Positions 6,610 through 14,318 of a DNA stretch of 26,813 nucleotides are shown here, one piece after another. The translations under genes were made by a program, and so were the position numbers. The stretch covers positions 1 to 26,813 of the forward strand of contig JALHDH010000036.1 of the NCBI GenBank assembly GCA_022839105.1, in the 5' to 3' direction. The notes under the pieces were generated by a model, which ran no database searches, was not told the DNA's origin, and saw only the letters and a program-made list of their open reading frames with translations. Source of the stretch: a bacterium (GTDB lineage: Bacteria > Vulcanimicrobiota > Xenobia > Xenobiales > Xenobiaceae). Numbering within the stretch: position 1 is the first letter of the stretch; every line of letters starts with the position of its first letter.

Positions 6610-9300
6610 ATGGGCCGCGAGCTGCTGGTGGTGGTTCCGCTGTACGTCCTGCTGGGGCTGGCCTTCACCTTTCCCCTGGTCCTGGACCTGAACGGCTCGG
6701 TCCTGGGCGACCTGGAGAGCGACGTCTGGAAGCATCTCTGGGGGATGTGGTGGGTCAAGGAGTGCCTGGTGGAGGCCAACGTCCTTCCCCTCCACACCCA
6801 CCTCCTGAACGCCCCGTATGGCGGCGCCCTCTTCTTCATCGATCCTCTCAACGGGTTGATCTCGACTCCCCTGCAGATGCTCTGGGAGCCAGCCACGGTC
6901 TACAACCTGGTGGTCCTCTTCAACATCGTGCTGGCGGCGGTGGGAGGATGGTGCCTGGCGCGCGAGCTCTCCGGCAATCCTTACGCCGCCTTCTTCGGGG
7001 GAGCCGTGTTCGGCTTCTCGGCCTACATGATGGCCTACCTGAACTCCGGGGTCACCGAGGCCATCAATATCGGTTGGATTCCGTTGTTCTGCATGTATTT
7101 CATCCGGATGCTGCGAGCCAGCCGGATGGCAGACGCCGTGCGTTCCGCCGTGTTCTTCGCACTGGCCACCATCGGTTGCTGGTACTACGGGACCTTCTGT
7201 GTCCTGTTCGCCACCTTCTACTACCTGTACGTCTTGAAGCGGCGATTCAGGAAGTCCCTGGGGATTCTGTCCGGATCCGGACTCTCGGCCCTGCGCCCCC
7301 CCTGGCCGAAGGGCCTCTGGATGGGGGTGCTGGGGCTTGTCGTGCTCCTCTTCGTCCTGGGACGCCTGCCGACGCTGCTGGACCCTTTTCAGGGGGGAGC
7401 CCGCGACTATCTGCTGGTGGCCGGAGCCCTGGGCCTGAGCCTGGGGTTGCTGATCCGGCTCAGAGGGGGAATGGGGGAGCGGACGGAGGCGGCATGGTCG
7501 GCCTTCCGCTCGCTTCTGCCTGCCGGACTGCTCCTGATGGCGGAGTCCGGGCTGGGACTCTGGGTCCTGCTCACCCTGCCCGATTGGCCCGGACTCCTGC
7601 TGGTCGTGCTGGGAGCGCAGGCACTCTTCGTCGTCCCTCGGGCCTGGAGGGCCTGGCGAACCCGGCAACCGCAGCGCCGCATGCTTGGGGATCTGCTGAC
7701 CCCCCACGCCATGTTCCTGATCTCACTGGGACTGTTGCTCCCCTGTGCCGCAGCCATCCTGGTGGGACTGCAGTTCCTGGGGCAGGAGGGAGCCGAGTGG
7801 ATCGTGGGAACGGTCTTCTTGACGGTCACCCTGGCGGGGTGTCTCCTCCTGCGCCATGCCCGGATTCTCCTGCCGGACGAGCCGGGGGAACTCCTGGCGG
7901 ACTATCGCAGGTTCTTTGCAGCCCACGCCCGAGGTCTTCTCTTCCTGGCCCTGGTCTTGGCCCCGGCGCTGAGGGCCGCCTGGCCCGAGGTCCCCCTGGT
8001 GCCTCTCCTGGCGGCCTGGGCGGCCCTGGGGATGGTGGCGCAAATCGGCCTGGCGGCCCTTCTGGCCCTGGTTCGTCTGGCCGACCGCCACCTGGACCGC
8101 CATCTGGGCACGGGTCTGGGGACCCTGGCGGGCCAGGTCTGGAAGCACGCCCTGCGGGCCCCCTTGACCATGGTCCTGGTGGCCGCCGTCCTGGTGGCTG
8201 GCCCGGCCTACGAGTTCCGGCGGACGATCAACAGCGAGGAATCCCTGGTCTACCGCAAGCGTCATTCCGGAAACGTCGATGTGCACCTGTCCATGCGCTT
8301 CCTGAACGTCGTCCGCCTGGTAGACTACGTCCGGCCGGGCAAGAACCATGTGACTCGCAGCTACACCGTCGACAAACTGACCCGGGTCTCCTACGCGGGC
8401 TGGGTCACCCTGGCCGTGGTGGCGCTGGGCCTGTGCTTCGGGCCCAGGCGAAGGCGGCCCCGCTTCTGGGTCTTCCTGGCCCTTCTCTTCGCGATGTTCA
8501 GCCTGGGTCCGTTCATGTACCTCAGCGACGAGATCTACACCGAGATCCGCTCGCCGCTCTACATGCTCTTCTTCAACTATTTCCCCTTCTTCTCGCAGGT
8601 CTCCATCCCATACCGATTCACCGCCATGGTCATGCTGAGCCTGGGGGTCCTCAGCTCGTTGGCCCTGGTCGGTCTTCTGCGGCGCTGGGCCGTTCGGGAT
8701 CAGGCCCTGCTGGTGGGCTCGCTGGTCCTGGGCATGCTCTTCGACGTGACCATGTTCTCGCCGGCCCCCTTTCCCATTCCTCAGTCCAGCGCGCGGGTTC
8801 CCGAGTACTGCCGGAGCCTGGGCAGGGACCCTCAGGAGTCTGGTCTGATCGACTACCCGATCCAGCGTTACCGCGGGGAACTGCTTCCGGGTGAGTACTT
8901 CTACTATCAGGTCTTCCACCGCAAGGCCATGCCCAATCGGGTCGAGGGCACGGTTCCCTTCTTCGTCTACCAGAATGCCTTTGCAAACTACCTGTTCATG
9001 ATGGAGCACGCTCGCCAGGACCTGCCCTACCGTTCGCGAGCCGAGCTTCAGCAGGGCCTGGAAGACCTCTCGAGGTTCCAGTTCCGTTACCTGGTGATCC
9101 ACGACAAGCTGCTGCGAGAGGCCGCCAGGGAGCGCATGCACACCCTTCTCGGCGAGTTCCTGGGCGAGCCCGAAGACTGGCCGGACCGGGTCCGCGTCTA
9201 TCGGATTCCTCCCGGACTGCGCTTCGTGGAGGGGAAACCCATCCTGTTGGAGGAGGAGCCGGCCGCCTCTCGGCGGAAGGAAGGCGCCCACCATGAATGA
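6610..9300 (+). CDS. Large polytopic membrane protein, GT-C glycosyltransferase-like
   Basis: This 896-residue protein has many hydrophobic segments from residue 6 onward. The first loop after segment 1 is acidic and aromatic (GDLESDVWKHLWGMWW, about residues 33-48), as in GT-C transferases, where an acidic pair there binds the metal or polyprenyl-phosphate sugar. The next loop, NAPYGGALFFIDPLNG, and the paired segments after it resemble YfhO-like and other uncharacterised GT-C membrane proteins. The middle (about 230-540) is an extended run of Leu-rich segments with short Arg-rich loops. The last 190 residues are soluble, probably periplasmic. I prefer ATG at 6610 because only it has any GGA-type ribosome site; ATG at 6589 is possible. 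Its end overlaps the next gene by eight bases, so the two are coupled. Donor and acceptor are unknown. Confidence 0.72.
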   Translation: MGRELLVVVPLYVLLGLAFTFPLVLDLNGSVLGDLESDVWKHLWGMWWVKECLVEANVLPLHTHLLNAPYGGALFFIDPLNGLISTPLQMLWEPATVYNLVVLFNIVLAAVGGWCLARELSGNPYAAFFGGAVFGFSAYMMAYLNSGVTEAINIGWIPLFCMYFIRMLRASRMADAVRSAVFFALATIGCWYYGTFCVLFATFYYLYVLKRRFRKSLGILSGSGLSALRPPWPKGLWMGVLGLVVLLFVLGRLPTLLDPFQGGARDYLLVAGALGLSLGLLIRLRGGMGERTEAAWSAFRSLLPAGLLLMAESGLGLWVLLTLPDWPGLLLVVLGAQALFVVPRAWRAWRTRQPQRRMLGDLLTPHAMFLISLGLLLPCAAAILVGLQFLGQEGAEWIVGTVFLTVTLAGCLLLRHARILLPDEPGELLADYRRFFAAHARGLLFLALVLAPALRAAWPEVPLVPLLAAWAALGMVAQIGLAALLALVRLADRHLDRHLGTGLGTLAGQVWKHALRAPLTMVLVAAVLVAGPAYEFRRTINSEESLVYRKRHSGNVDVHLSMRFLNVVRLVDYVRPGKNHVTRSYTVDKLTRVSYAGWVTLAVVALGLCFGPRRRRPRFWVFLALLFAMFSLGPFMYLSDEIYTEIRSPLYMLFFNYFPFFSQVSIPYRFTAMVMLSLGVLSSLALVGLLRRWAVRDQALLVGSLVLGMLFDVTMFSPAPFPIPQSSARVPEYCRSLGRDPQESGLIDYPIQRYRGELLPGEYFYYQVFHRKAMPNRVEGTVPFFVYQNAFANYLFMMEHARQDLPYRSRAELQQGLEDLSRFQFRYLVIHDKLLREAARERMHTLLGEFLGEPEDWPDRVRVYRIPPGLRFVEGKPILLEEEPAASRRKEGAHHE

Positions 9301-9496
9301 CCGCAAAGACGACATCATCATCGGCCTGCTGGTGATCATCATCATCCTGCAGGTGTACGGGCTTTTCTTCGGCGAGCCCGCCGCCACGACGCTGCCGAGT
9401 GCTCCGACCACCATCCAGGCTCCGGCCCACGGAGACGGCGGGGCCCAGGGCCATTCCGAACAGACCAGGACCGAGCCGACCCCCTCGACTCCCTGA
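9293..9496 (+). CDS. Small single-pass membrane protein, unknown function
   Basis: This 67-residue protein has a charged N-terminus (MNDRKDD), one very hydrophobic segment at about residues 8-26 rich in Ile, Leu and Val, then a Pro/Thr/Ala-rich tail of about 40 residues that is probably disordered and outside the membrane. AAGGAAGG lies about eight bases before the ATG. The ATG is inside the 3' end of the GT-C-like gene (eight-base overlap), and the stop is two bases before the GTG of the flippase-like gene. This placement suggests a subunit or tether for the flanking membrane proteins, which is an inference only. I do not recognise a family. Confidence 0.7.
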   Translation: MNDRKDDIIIGLLVIIIILQVYGLFFGEPAATTLPSAPTTIQAPAHGDGGAQGHSEQTRTEPTPSTP

Positions 9497-9498
9497 CG

Positions 9499-10656
9499 GT
9501 GGAACCCTCCCGGCCGTCGCCTTGGCGTTGGTTCCTGCGCCTTGGCGTGGGGACGGCGCTCCTGGTCTGGGCCCTGAGCCTGGTTGAACTGGAAGGCCTG
9601 GGAGGGCTCCTGGCCCGCTGCCGGCTGGCGCCCCTGCTCGAGGCCTTCGTCCTGTTCTTCGGTGCAGCCGTGGCCTCCAGCCTGGCCTGGCAGATCCTCG
9701 TGATCCCCCTGGGCTACCGGTTGCATCTGGGGCAGGCCCTGCGGCTCTCCCTGGTCGGCTTCTTCCTGAACAACCTCATCCCCTCGGGACTGGGCGGCGA
9801 CGTCTATCGGGTTTTCGCCTTGTCGGGATTCGGGGTGCCTCGGGTCCAGGCGGCCGCTTCGGTCGTGGTCGAGAGGTGGTCGGCCTTCCTGGCCCTCCTG
9901 GTGGCCACCGGGCTCTCCTATGCTGCGGCTTTTCCACTCCTGCGGGGGGCCGAGGCGCCCGATTTCCTCAAAGGCGTCTGGGCCCCCTTGGCCCATCTGC
10001 GCCTGGACTGGCTGATGGGCCTGTTCCTGTTGGCCTTGACGCTGGCCTTCGCGGCCAGCACCGTCCTGGCCCTGGCGGCGGGGCGCTCGGGGAGCCCGGC
10101 CTTGGAGCGCTTCAGCATGGGGGCGCCGGTCGGGGAGTTCCTGGCGGCAATCCAGGTCTATCGGCAGCACCGCCTGACCTTCCTGGCAGCCGCCTTCATC
10201 AACCTGGCCTCTCCCCTTCTGGAAGGTCTGGCCTTCTCCAGCATTGCCGACGCCCTCGGCCTGGAACTCTCTCCGCTGCTCTTCTTGGCCTTCACCCCCA
10301 TCTTCCGCGTCCTCAACCACGTGCCGATCTCGGTCAACGCGGTCGGCACCCAGGAACTGGCCTCGATCGTCTTCTGGAATCCCCTGGGGGCCACTCCTGA
10401 CCAGGCCGTCGCCATCTCGCTTCTGATCCACGCCCTGAAGATCTCGGTGAGCGCCCTGGGCGCTCCGCTCTACCTGGTCGGGAACCGGTATCGGGTGGAG
10501 CGTTTCGAGCTCTCCACCCCTGGGAAGAAGGGATGTCCTGCCGGAGGCGAATCCTCCCAATCCGGGCACCCTTGCGGGGGAGAAGGTGGAGAAGGGGGCA
10601 GCCCTGAACAGCCTGCACCCGCTCCGCGAATCCGGAAGACCCAATCGAAGGGATGA
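9499..10656 (+). CDS. Lysylphosphatidylglycerol synthase TM / flippase-like membrane protein (UPF0104)
   Basis: This 385-residue integral membrane protein has about eight hydrophobic segments between residues 12 and 335. The motif FFLNNLIPSGLGGDVYR (about 88-104) matches the conserved NxxxPxxxGxxxR-type signature of the LPG_synthase_TM family (PF03706). A second conserved region, HVPISVNAVGTQE, matches the later family motif. Members without the LPG synthetase domain, like this one, are often found with glycosyltransferases and are thought to translocate or handle lipid-linked intermediates. The start is GTG, two bases after the TGA of the preceding gene, with no good Shine-Dalgarno, so translation is probably coupled. 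The last 45 residues form a Gly/Ser/Pro-rich tail with two cysteines, unusual for the family, and fbaB begins eight bases after the stop. Confidence 0.85.
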   Translation: MEPSRPSPWRWFLRLGVGTALLVWALSLVELEGLGGLLARCRLAPLLEAFVLFFGAAVASSLAWQILVIPLGYRLHLGQALRLSLVGFFLNNLIPSGLGGDVYRVFALSGFGVPRVQAAASVVVERWSAFLALLVATGLSYAAAFPLLRGAEAPDFLKGVWAPLAHLRLDWLMGLFLLALTLAFAASTVLALAAGRSGSPALERFSMGAPVGEFLAAIQVYRQHRLTFLAAAFINLASPLLEGLAFSSIADALGLELSPLLFLAFTPIFRVLNHVPISVNAVGTQELASIVFWNPLGATPDQAVAISLLIHALKISVSALGAPLYLVGNRYRVERFELSTPGKKGCPAGGESSQSGHPCGGEGGEGGSPEQPAPAPRIRKTQSKG

Positions 10657-10663
10657 ACAGACC

Positions 10664-11740
10664 ATGACCCTGACCGCAGATACCACCCGGCTTGCCGGGA
10701 TCGAGGCCTTGCTGGGCGATGAGGCGGAATACCTTCTCAAGCACCAGTGCCAGACCATCGACAAGTCCATGCTCCACCTGCCCGGAGGGGACTTCATCGA
10801 TCGCGTGATGGCCCACTCCGACCGTACACCTCAGGTCCTGCGCAGCCTGCAGCAGTTGTTCGGCACCGGCCGTCTGGCCAACACCGGTTATGTCTCCATC
10901 CTGCCCGTGGACCAGGGCATCGAGCACACCGGTGGAGCTTCCTTCGCCAAGAACCCGATCTACTTCGATCCCGAAAACATCGTCCGGCTGGCCATCGAGG
11001 GCGGTTGCAACGCCGTGGCCTCCACCTTTGGCGTGCTGGGCGCCGTGGCGCGCAAGTACGCCCACAAGATCCCCTTCGTGGTGAAGATCAACCACAACGA
11101 GTTGATGACCCACCCCAACACCCCCGAGCAGGTTCTCTTCGGGACCATCGAGCAGGCCTGGAACATGGGAGCCGTGGCCGTGGGGGCCACGATCTACTTC
11201 GGCAGCGAGGACTCGCGCCGCGAGATCGTCGAGATCGCCCAGGCCTTCGAGCATGCCCATGAGCTGGGCATGGCCACCATCCTGTGGTGCTACACCCGCA
11301 ACGACGCCTTCAACACCGGTGGCACCGACTACCACGTGGCAGCCGACCTGACCGGTCAGGCCAACCACCTGGGCGTCACCATCCAGGCCGACATCATCAA
11401 GCAGAAGCTGCCCGAGAACAACGGCGGCTTCACCGCCGTCAAGTTCGGCAAGACCGACAAGCGGATGTACTCCGAGCTCTGCACCGATCACCCGATCGAC
11501 CTGACCCGCTACCAGGTGGCGAACTGCTACATGGGCCGGGCCGGTTTGATCAACTCGGGCGGTCCCTCCGGCGAGAACGACCTGCAGCAGGCCGTCAAGA
11601 CCGCCGTGATCAACAAGCGCGCGGGCGGCATGGGCCTGATTTCCGGGCGCAAGGCCTTCCAGCGGCCGATGGCGGAAGGGGCGGCGCTCCTGCACGCCAT
11701 CCAGGACGTCTACCTGAACCAGGACATCACCATCGCCTAG
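10664..11740 (+). CDS. fbaB: Class I fructose-bisphosphate aldolase, FbaB/DhnA type
   Basis: This 358-residue cytoplasmic enzyme cleaves fructose-1,6-bisphosphate to glyceraldehyde-3-phosphate and dihydroxyacetone phosphate (and the reverse) through a lysine Schiff base. It is very similar throughout to E. coli FbaB. Family stretches visible here include LPVDQGIEHTGGASFA (80-95), GCNAVASTFGVLGAVARKYA (114-133), VKINHNE (140-146), VAVGATIYFGSE (171-182), DYHVAADLTGQANHLG (222-237) and the C-terminal NKRAGGMGLISGRKAFQ. Length matches the family. ATG at 10664 has AAGGG about ten bases upstream. It follows the flippase gene by seven bases and may be co-transcribed with it, although its function is central carbon metabolism. 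Its TAG stop lies inside the CTAG flank of the downstream palindrome, and its own terminator follows that element. Confidence 0.97.
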   Translation: MTLTADTTRLAGIEALLGDEAEYLLKHQCQTIDKSMLHLPGGDFIDRVMAHSDRTPQVLRSLQQLFGTGRLANTGYVSILPVDQGIEHTGGASFAKNPIYFDPENIVRLAIEGGCNAVASTFGVLGAVARKYAHKIPFVVKINHNELMTHPNTPEQVLFGTIEQAWNMGAVAVGATIYFGSEDSRREIVEIAQAFEHAHELGMATILWCYTRNDAFNTGGTDYHVAADLTGQANHLGVTIQADIIKQKLPENNGGFTAVKFGKTDKRMYSELCTDHPIDLTRYQVANCYMGRAGLINSGGPSGENDLQQAVKTAVINKRAGGMGLISGRKAFQRPMAEGAALLHAIQDVYLNQDITIA

Positions 11741-11904
11741 GAGCCTGTGTGAATACCGCGTCGGTCGCCTCGCCGGGCTTCTTGCACCCCCGCTGTGTTG
11801 CAAAAAGTCTCATTTGCCTCCAGCAAACCACGACTTTTTGCGCCTTGCGGGGTGCGCAAGATCCCTCGGCGATGCTCGGTCCGGATACTCACACAGGCTC
11901 CTAG
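11737..11904. repeat. 168-bp imperfect palindrome flanked by CTAG, MITE-like
   Basis: The two 84-base arms are inverted copies around an axis between 11820 and 11821. The outer 16 bases are a perfect inverted repeat: CTAGGAGCCTGTGTGA (11737-11752) and its complement (11889-11904). CTTGC and CAAAAAGTC recur at the same offset in each arm, giving a very stable cruciform or RNA hairpin. CTAG at both ends (11737-11740, 11901-11904) looks like a four-base target duplication around a 160-bp element beginning GAGCC. IS5-family transposons are known for YTAR targets such as CTAG and for GAGCC-like ends, so a non-autonomous IS5-type MITE is my best reading. It has no coding capacity. The fbaB stop TAG is part of the left CTAG, so insertion kept the gene intact. 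Confidence 0.7.
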
Positions 11905-11912
11905 GATGTTCC

Positions 11913-11945
11913 GCAGGCCCGGCCTCCAAGGCCGGGCCTGCTTGT
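11913..11945 (+). terminator. Intrinsic-type terminator of fbaB
   Basis: A perfect 13-bp stem pairs GCAGGCCCGGCCT (11913-11925) with AGGCCGGGCCTGC (11929-11941), with a three-base loop, followed by TTGTG, a short T-tract. It lies just beyond the palindromic element, which appears to have been inserted between the fbaB stop codon and this terminator. Confidence 0.72.
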
Positions 11946-12082
11946 GTACGCCCGGTCCGGGAGAGCCTCGGGAGGGGGGGCGGCCACTTCGCCTGCAGGG
12001 GTTTTGTCCGCCTTCGCGAAGGTTGCCCCGTGTGGAAGAGGGGCGCTAGCTTTGGACGCGCTTCTGGTGCGCCCAGGGTGAC
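11946..12082. other. Intergenic region before the receiver gene, with a 12-bp palindrome
   Basis: I see no open frame or clear sigma70 promoter here. The one notable structure is a perfect 12-bp palindrome, CCTTCGCGAAGG (12011-12022), about 60 bases before the receiver start. It could be an operator or a small hairpin. Confidence 0.3.
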
Positions 12083-12514
12083 GTGGTGAGGTTGGGGGGA
12101 CTGGGAGCCGACGGGGAAGCCTGTACGATCCTCCTGGTGGATGATCAGTCCACCTTCAGGGAGGTTCTGAGCCTGGGCCTGAAGCGGGAGGGCTTTCGCG
12201 TCCTGCAGGCGGGCAGCGGACGCGAGGCCTTGGCCCGTCTGCAGGATCAGGCCACAGGGGTCCGTCTGGTCATCACCGATATCGCGATGCCCGGGCTGGA
12301 CGGTCTGGAACTGGCCGAGGAGCTGGGACGTCGCGCCCCGGACCTGCCCATCCTGTTGATCACCGGTCTTTCCGACCAGGTCCCCTGCTGCAACGGGCGG
12401 ACCCTGCCCTTGCTCCTGAAGCCTTTTCGCATGGGCGAGTTGATGGGACAGATCCGCGAGCTGCTCGGCCCCTTCGACGGGAGCTTGCAACAAGGGCCTC
12501 CGGGAACGCATTAA
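12083..12514 (+). CDS. Stand-alone response-regulator receiver (CheY-like)
   Basis: This 143-residue protein is a single receiver domain with short flanks. It has the acidic metal-binding pair D20-D21 (ILLVDDQ), the phospho-acceptor D66 (VITDIAMPGLDG), the switch threonine T94 (LLITG) and the conserved K113 (LLKPF). There is no DNA-binding or enzymatic output domain, so it presumably acts by protein contact or phosphorelay. A C-C pair at 102-103 lies in the loop before the conserved lysine. No histidine kinase gene lies in this window, so it is an orphan. The start is GTG at 12083 (GTG at 12086 is equally possible) with a weak AGGGTG upstream. It lies 47 bases before the glycine-zipper gene, so the two may share a transcript. 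Confidence 0.85.
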   Translation: MVRLGGLGADGEACTILLVDDQSTFREVLSLGLKREGFRVLQAGSGREALARLQDQATGVRLVITDIAMPGLDGLELAEELGRRAPDLPILLITGLSDQVPCCNGRTLPLLLKPFRMGELMGQIRELLGPFDGSLQQGPPGTH

Positions 12515-12561
12515 ACATCCCGGCAACCACCTGGGACCTTCGCCGTGTCAGGATCCTGTAC

Positions 12562-13686
12562 ATGAAGCTCTCTGAGATCCGCACTGCTGTGACCGACCGC
12601 CTGAACTCCGTCCGTGACTGGATTGGAGAGAACGTGATCGGGGACGATCGCGACTATGGCACGGGCGGCACAGACCGCCGGATGCGGGACTACGCCGTCC
12701 TGGGGGGGGCGGCCGGAACCGTTGTGGGCGGGGCCGCCGGCACGGCCCTGGGCTTCCAGGCCCAGGCCGCAGACGCCATTCGCGAGGAGTGGGTCCCCCG
12801 CTCGATCGACGACCCCACCCTGACGGGCTATCACGAGAGCATCACGCCGGACATCGAGCGGACCTGCACCACCGAGTGGCACACCGATTCGAACGGCAAC
12901 CGCTACAGCACCGAGACCTGCACCGAGAGGACCCGGGGCTACTGGCACAACTTCAGTCCCCGGATTGAGCACACCAAGGTTGGCGAATACACCGAGCCGC
13001 GCTTCGTTCACGGTTCGTTCTGGGAGCCGCTGGGGGCCGGCGTGGCCGGAGCCCTGCTGGGCGGGGTCACTGGCGTGGCCCTGGGGGCGGGCATCGCCGC
13101 CCTGCGCAACAGCCTCGAGAAGGATGAGCCTCCCAAGCAGGCTCCGCCCCTGGACAAGGAGCGTCGGGAGGAGGTCCGCAACCTGGCGGGCAACGCCGTT
13201 CTCGGCGGAGCCGTCGTGGGGGCCGGGGCCGGCGCCGTTCTGGGGGCGGTCGCCGGGGGGCGGGAGATGGCGGCCCAGGAGGTCCACTCGCGGACCTGGA
13301 GCGTTCCGGTCACCGAGCGGCGCTACCTCGGGGATATCCCGGCCGATCACTACGACTGGTTCTATCCCTGGCACGACGATTGGAGCCATGGTCGCAGCGC
13401 GGTCCATCGCGAGGCTCCGGTCCTGGCTCGGGACGGCACCCCCCAGATGCGCGACGTCTCGGGGACCTTCGAGACGGGTCGCTACGGGCCGGTGGCCGGC
13501 GGGATCCTGGGCGGGATGATCGGCGCCGGGGTCGGCGTCGCCAGCGGAGTGGCCGTCGGGGTGGCCGCCCGGATGCTGGCCGATCGGCCCTCGGCATCCC
13601 GGGAGGCCGCAGAAGAGACGGCTGGCGCTCCTCTCGAGACCGGACAGGGGCCGGCGACTGCTGAGGAGGAGACCTCCCAGGCCTGA
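12562..13686 (+). CDS. Glycine-zipper membrane protein with internal duplication, unknown function
   Basis: This 374-residue protein has four Gly/Ala-rich hydrophobic segments at about residues 46-68, 157-182, 208-232 and 308-336, each with repeated GxxxG spacing. The loops between segments 1-2 and 3-4 are large, soluble and rich in Trp, His, Tyr and charged residues; the first holds a cysteine pair (C102, C120). Two similar halves can be aligned: YAVLGGAAG near 45 with NAVLGGAVVG near 211, and GSFWEPLGAGVAG near 151 with GTFETGRYGPVAG near 301. This suggests two copies of a helix-loop-helix unit. There is no cleavable signal peptide; the N-terminal 40 residues are charged. Glycine zippers favour oligomeric membrane assemblies. 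AGGA lies about eight bases before ATG 12562. A weak GC hairpin (13687-13706) follows, facing the convergent gene. Confidence 0.75.
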   Translation: MKLSEIRTAVTDRLNSVRDWIGENVIGDDRDYGTGGTDRRMRDYAVLGGAAGTVVGGAAGTALGFQAQAADAIREEWVPRSIDDPTLTGYHESITPDIERTCTTEWHTDSNGNRYSTETCTERTRGYWHNFSPRIEHTKVGEYTEPRFVHGSFWEPLGAGVAGALLGGVTGVALGAGIAALRNSLEKDEPPKQAPPLDKERREEVRNLAGNAVLGGAVVGAGAGAVLGAVAGGREMAAQEVHSRTWSVPVTERRYLGDIPADHYDWFYPWHDDWSHGRSAVHREAPVLARDGTPQMRDVSGTFETGRYGPVAGGILGGMIGAGVGVASGVAVGVAARMLADRPSASREAAEETAGAPLETGQGPATAEEETSQA

Positions 13687-13725
13687 CCCGCTCTCCGAGG
13701 GGCGGGGACGATTGGGCAGGACCTC

Positions 13726-14292
13726 TCAGCTCCTGCGGTTGAACCAGGCCCAGGCCAGCGAGATCCCCAGGCCGACCCCCAGTCCCGTGCGGGCCGCGCG
13801 GCCCACCTTCATCTCCTCGGGCTCGGGCAACGGTTCCAGCAGTCGCAGGCGAACCACCCGGTAGGGTTCGGTTTGGCGACGCAGATCGTCTTCGTCACAG
13901 TGCCAGGGATCGATCCCCGCAAAGACCTTGGCGGCAAACCCCGAGTCCTTCAGGACGCTGCGGATGGCCTCGAGTCTTTCCCCGGGATCATGGATCTCCT
14001 CGGCCCGGGCCAGCCACGAGCCGTCGGGAAGCCAGACCTCGGCAAAGGGATGGGCCTGGAGGTTCCTCAGCCAGTCCGTGCGCCCTCCGAAGCCCGCCAG
14101 CGCCAGGACCGAGTCTCCACAGGGCGAGTAGTTCAGAGGGGTCCGGCGCATCTGACCACTCTTGCGACCGACCGTTCCCAGCACCATGATCCGTCCCGTC
14201 AGGCGATGGGTCAGGTTCATGGGGCCACCCAGGCCGGCGTGCCACATCCACAGCATGAATCGGTTCAAGGATCGGAATCCGTCTCTGTCCAT
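13726..14292 (-). CDS. Nitroreductase/deazaflavin (F420)-dependent oxidoreductase family protein with C-terminal anchor
   Basis: This 188-residue protein shows the signature of the Ddn/DUF385 split-barrel family (PF04075): GRKSGQMRRTPLNY (42-55), a Gly-rich strand LALAGFGG and DWLRNLQAHP (73-82). Characterised members bind deazaflavin F420 and reduce quinones or nitro compounds at the membrane, but others bind FMN or fatty acids, so the cofactor is uncertain. Residues about 166-184 form a Gly/Leu/Trp-rich hydrophobic segment followed by NRRS, a likely membrane anchor not usual in this family. GGGAG lies eight bases before the ATG. It is the last gene of the minus-strand run, 26 bases after the TPR gene, and ends 39 bases from the convergent glycine-zipper gene. 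Confidence 0.78.
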   Translation of the reverse strand: MDRDGFRSLNRFMLWMWHAGLGGPMNLTHRLTGRIMVLGTVGRKSGQMRRTPLNYSPCGDSVLALAGFGGRTDWLRNLQAHPFAEVWLPDGSWLARAEEIHDPGERLEAIRSVLKDSGFAAKVFAGIDPWHCDEDDLRRQTEPYRVVRLRLLEPLPEPEEMKVGRAARTGLGVGLGISLAWAWFNRRS

Positions 14293-14318
14293 CGTGTCTG
14301 CTCCCGGGGTTGTGGCGG

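Noticed and set aside
7723..10797. A 1024-codon minus-strand open frame antisense to the membrane cluster
   Set aside because: The plus strand here encodes clear membrane proteins with family motifs and coupled starts. The antisense product is low-complexity and has no motif.
13687..13706. Bidirectional terminator between the convergent glycine-zipper and deazaflavin genes
   Set aside because: The stem is only CCCGC/GCGGG plus an imperfect extension with no T-tract on either strand, so support is too weak for a feature.
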